Part shown: in pieces, positions 61,135-64,000 of the stretch
Position numbering within the stretch: position 1 is the stretch's first letter
How the letters are laid out: each line of letters begins with the position of its first letter
Assembly: GCF_014205155.1 (NCBI RefSeq)
Contig: NZ_JACHMX010000001.1
Coordinates: 1,798,001 to 1,862,000, forward strand
Length of the DNA stretch: 64,000 bases
From: Amycolatopsis umgeniensis
Lineage (GTDB): Bacteria; Actinomycetota; Actinomycetes; Mycobacteriales; Pseudonocardiaceae
Direction: 5' to 3'
Translations under genes and position numbers: made by a program
The notes under the pieces: model-generated
What the model saw: only the letters and a program-made list of their open reading frames with translations
Databases searched by the model: none
What the model was told of the DNA's origin: nothing

Positions 61135-63326
61135 CCGGAGGTGGTCACGGCGCCGACCGGGGTGAACGACGGGCCGCCGTCGTCGGTCAGGTAGACCTGC
61201 GCCGCCCCGACGTCGAAGTACATCCCGGTCAGATGCAGTTCGCCGCGTGCCTCGGCCTCGGCGATCAGCGGGTAGTGCCGCAGGTGCTCCAGCTGCTGCA
61301 GCACGTTCTGCAGGGCGAGCCGGTTGACCTCGGTGTCCGGGCGTTCGCCGTCGAGGGTCACCGAGACCTTGCGCTTGGCGCTCGGCTCGGCGTGCTTCAG
61401 CCAGGAGGCCAGCATCGGCGTGCCGTCGGGGGCGCCGGTGGCCAGCGCCTGCATCGCACCGCAGCCGGAATGCCCGCAGACCACGATCTCGCGCACCTTC
61501 AGCACGCCGACGGCGAATTCGACGGTGGCGCCCATCGACGGGTCCGCCCGGCGGGCGGGCACCAGGTTCCCGATGTTGCGGACGGTGAACAGGTCGCCGG
61601 GGCCGCTCGTGGTGATCATGTTCGGCACGATCCGCGCGTCACCGCAGGTGATGAACAGGGTGTGCGGCGACTGCCCGCCCGCCAGTTTGCTGAGCGCGGG
61701 CTGCATGAGCGCGGCGGTGCGCCGCTGGAACTCGGTCGCCCCGCGCAGTGTCGGACCGCCGCGCTGGCCGGGCACTTCGACGTCCTTGGCCTGCCAGTCG
61801 GACCACGGCGCGAGGAGCCGCGGCACCGACCGCACCGCGTCGGTCCTGGTCAGGGTGGGGTCGCCGGATTTGCCGTTGGCGAACCACGGATGCCCGACCT
61901 CGTCGACGACCACCTCGCCGCCGGTGCGCTCGTGCCCTTGCTGCCAGTTCGAGAGGCTCTCGAAGGCGGCGTGGTCGAGGTAGTCGACGACCAGCTCGAG
62001 GGTCACCTTCGCGCCGTCAGGCACGGTTGCGAGCACCCGGCTGAGCCTCGGCACCGAAAGGAACGTCAGGACCCCTTCGACGACGACGCGCCATTCACCG
62101 CCGTCGCTTTCGGCGTGGATCCCGGACCACACCGTGCGCCGCAGCATCAGCAGGACCGAAAGCCCGATGCCGAGCAGGACACCGGTGAGCAGGTCGAAGA
62201 CGACGACACCGGCGAGCGTCACCAGGTACAGCCCCAGGTCGCCGTGCTTGAGGACCTGCTTGATGTGACCGGGGTTCACCAGTTTCGCGCCGACGTGGAC
62301 GAGCAGCCCGGCGAGCGCGGCCAGCGGGATGTTCTGGATCAGCCCGGCGAACGCGGCGACGAACACCAGGATCCAGACGCCGTGCAGGATCGCCGAAGCG
62401 CGGGTGCGGGCACCGGCGGCGACGTTGGTCGAGCTGCGGACGATCACGCCGGTGACCGGGAGGCCGCCCAGCGCGCCGGAGGTCATGTTCGCGGCGCCCT
62501 GTCCGATCAGTTCGCGGTCGAGGTTGGACCGCGGCCCGGTGTGCATCTTGTCGACCGCGACGGCCGACAGCAGGCTTTCCACGCTGGCGATCAGGGCGAT
62601 GGTGATGACCGCGACGGCGAACGCGCCCCAGCCGGTGCTCGGGAATTCGGGGGCGAAACGGATGTTGAGCAGGTCACCGGGCAGGGTGACGCGGGGCAGG
62701 GTCATCCCGGTGGCGACGGACAGCACGGTCACCAGCGCGATCGCGGCGAGCGGGGCGGGCACCTTGCGGACGGCCTTCGGCAGCCGCGGCCACAGCAGCA
62801 GGATGCCGATGGTGAGCACGCCGATCAGCGCGGCGGTGTCGTGGTGGCCGACGATCTGCGCGGGCAGTTCGGCGATGTTCTTGAGCGCGGAGCTCTGCGC
62901 CGATCCGCCCAGCACGACGTGCAGCTGGCCGAGGACGATCGTGACGCCGATCCCGGCGAGCATGCCGTGGACGATGGCTGGCGAGATCGCGAGCGCGGCG
63001 CGCGCGATGCGGCTCAGCCCGAGCAGGATCTGGAGCGCGCCCGCGGCGACGGTGATCGCGCAGGTGGTCGCCCAGCCGAAGGTCGCGATCGTTTCGGCCA
63101 TGATCACCGTCAGGCCGGCGGCCGGGCCGCTGACCTGGAGCGGTGAGCCACCGAGCGCGCCGGCGACCACACCCCCCACCACGGCCGCGATCAGCCCCGC
63201 GACGATCGGCGCCCCTGACGCGAGAGCGATCCCGAGTGACAGCGGGACGGCGACGAGGAACACCACCAACGAGGCGGGCAGGTCGTGACGAAGCACGGCG
63301 AGGGGCTTCTTAGAGGACACCAGCAT
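61128..63326 (-). CDS. SulP transporter fused to beta-carbonic anhydrase
   Basis: About 732 residues. The first 380 residues are SulP membrane helices (DLPASLVVFLVAVPLSLGIA, GSPLQVSGPAAGLTVIMAE), a STAS-like segment follows at about 410-490, and from about 550 a beta-carbonic anhydrase domain has the zinc ligands Cys and Asp in FITCGDARIVP and His and Cys in VVCGHSGCGAM. The usual CSDSR is CGDAR here, with Asp and Arg kept. It likely imports bicarbonate and interconverts it with CO2. The start is uncertain: ATG 63326 fits the fold, GTG 63365 is longer. Confidence 0.9.
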   Translation of the reverse strand: MLVSSKKPLAVLRHDLPASLVVFLVAVPLSLGIALASGAPIVAGLIAAVVGGVVAGALGGSPLQVSGPAAGLTVIMAETIATFGWATTCAITVAAGALQILLGLSRIARAALAISPAIVHGMLAGIGVTIVLGQLHVVLGGSAQSSALKNIAELPAQIVGHHDTAALIGVLTIGILLLWPRLPKAVRKVPAPLAAIALVTVLSVATGMTLPRVTLPGDLLNIRFAPEFPSTGWGAFAVAVITIALIASVESLLSAVAVDKMHTGPRSNLDRELIGQGAANMTSGALGGLPVTGVIVRSSTNVAAGARTRASAILHGVWILVFVAAFAGLIQNIPLAALAGLLVHVGAKLVNPGHIKQVLKHGDLGLYLVTLAGVVVFDLLTGVLLGIGLSVLLMLRRTVWSGIHAESDGGEWRVVVEGVLTFLSVPRLSRVLATVPDGAKVTLELVVDYLDHAAFESLSNWQQGHERTGGEVVVDEVGHPWFANGKSGDPTLTRTDAVRSVPRLLAPWSDWQAKDVEVPGQRGGPTLRGATEFQRRTAALMQPALSKLAGGQSPHTLFITCGDARIVPNMITTSGPGDLFTVRNIGNLVPARRADPSMGATVEFAVGVLKVREIVVCGHSGCGAMQALATGAPDGTPMLASWLKHAEPSAKRKVSVTLDGERPDTEVNRLALQNVLQQLEHLRHYPLIAEAEARGELHLTGMYFDVGAAQVYLTDDGGPSFTPVGAVTTSGG

Positions 63327-63514
63327 GATCACCAGGAAACTGGTGATTTGTCCGCTATGCACCACCTGATCGAGTGAATATCGCCCTACAGGTGGGTGGC
63401 GTAGCCCACTTTTGGGCTGTTTCGTTGCCTTGAGATGTCCTCAGCATTTCGAAAAGCCTTGCGAGCTCCCAAATCCTGGGAACCCCGGTCGGCCGCCCGG
63501 CCAACCGATCACGA

Positions 63515-63569
63515 GTCCGTGAAGGCCTCCTTGAGGGACTCTGGGTCCCTCAAGGAGGCCTTCACGGAC
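63515..63569. terminator. Perfect 25-bp-stem hairpin between two carbonic anhydrase genes
   Basis: GTCCGTGAAGGCCTCCTTGA begins the arm at 63515-63539; the exact inverse ends CCTTCACGGAC at 63569, loop TCTGG. It is the longest perfect stem in the window and lies 14 bases past the stop of the gene at 63583, so it probably terminates that gene. Same family as 20214, 29877 and 61052. Confidence 0.9.
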
Positions 63570-63582
63570 ATGCACGAGCGAC

Positions 63583-64000
63583 TCAGGACTTCACCGGGGT
63601 GGCGGCCGAAGTGAACGATCGGCCCGCCGCGTCGAGCAGGTACACGTTCGCCTTGCCGACGTCGAAGTACATACCCGTGAGGCGGAGTTCGCCCCGGGCC
63701 AGCGCGGCGTCGACGACCGGATACGAACGCAGGTTTTCCAGTTGCTGCACGACGTTGTGCAGCGCGAGCCGATCGGCCTCGTGATCGGGACGGGCGCCGT
63801 CGAGCAGCACCGGCCCTTCGCTTTCCCTGCGCCGCATGGTCGCCTCGCCGTGGCGCAGCCAGCCGCCGAGGTGCACCAGCCCGGTGGGCGCGTCCCCGAG
63901 CAGCGCCTTCATCGCTCCGCAGCCGGAATGCCCGCACACCACGACTTCCCGCACCCGTAGCAGACCGACGGCGTACTCGATCGCCGCTCCCACGGAGAAA
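63583..64000 (-). CDS. Second beta-carbonic anhydrase domain, cut by the right window edge
   Basis: 139 residues visible; the N-terminal part is outside the window. The His and Cys zinc ligands are in VVVCGHSGCGAMKALLG, and the C-terminal ALHNVVQQLENLRSYPVVDA, LTGMYFDVGKANVYLLD closely parallel the SulP-fused enzyme upstream. It may be another SulP fusion or a free enzyme; the cut prevents a decision. Confidence 0.9.
   Translation of the reverse strand, partial: FSVGAAIEYAVGLLRVREVVVCGHSGCGAMKALLGDAPTGLVHLGGWLRHGEATMRRRESEGPVLLDGARPDHEADRLALHNVVQQLENLRSYPVVDAALARGELRLTGMYFDVGKANVYLLDAAGRSFTSAATPVKS

Noticed and set aside
61110..63146. 678-residue frame opposite SulP-carbonic anhydrase
   Set aside because: Antisense shadow with no ribosome site and no recognisable motif.

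Overview
The window is GC-rich, densely packed actinobacterial chromosome. Frequent GTG/TTG starts, ATGA/GTGA overlaps, a single PriA-type HisA, a type VII (ESX) secretion locus, F420-type flavoenzymes and many perfect intergenic hairpins point to Pseudonocardiales, most likely Amycolatopsis. That genus call is inference from style and gene content; no rRNA or tRNA gene was seen.

Layout. 1-1424: end of the histidine cluster (hisI partial, small membrane gene, hisF). 1423-9100: accessory stretch with a 5'-truncated TetR gene, beta-propeller phytase, a SigE-type sigma factor with a membrane partner, a quinone-oxidoreductase-like gene, a broken ABC exporter, a PPOX flavoenzyme, and a Panacea-Fic toxin-antitoxin pair behind a promoter carrying an SOS box. 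9182-10995: DUF1330 gene, hisA/priA, hisH. 11116-20443: acyl-CoA dehydrogenase, NIPSNAP, NUDIX, split transketolase divergent from a SoxR-like regulator, kptA, and a TetR/MMPL exporter pair. 20519-23537: hisB-hisC-hisD. 23622-25844: amidohydrolase, Lrp regulator, SMP-30 lactonase.

25841-39868 and 46405-51888 together form one type VII secretion system split in two: two LuxR response regulators, eccB, eccE, eccD, a YbaB-like gene, three WXG-like substrate genes and eccC in the first block; two Esx-size genes, a small substrate, a PPE-like protein, a DUF1023 hydrolase and mycosin in the second. Between them lie a GAF-ANTAR regulator, a LexA-boxed DUF222-HNH gene, an IS481 transposase remnant, a chloramphenicol-phosphotransferase-like kinase, a secreted S1 protease, a lipoprotein and a membrane protein. 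The mycosin has lost its catalytic Asp and His.

51932-64000: a 166-bp near-palindromic element, nadA-nadB-nadC with a divergent NrtR-like regulator and its probable operator, a LON-domain protein, an M48 protease, the biotin genes bioD-bioB-bsaP-DUF2567, a SulP-carbonic anhydrase fusion and the end of a second carbonic anhydrase.

The non-coding sequence is unusually structured. At least three families of dispersed palindromic repeats recur between genes and sometimes supply stop codons or C-terminal residues. The strongest leads are the SOS-boxed Panacea-Fic operon, the pseudo-mycosin, the uncharacterised WXG protein with a glycine-rich C-terminus encoded beside eccC, and the repeat families.
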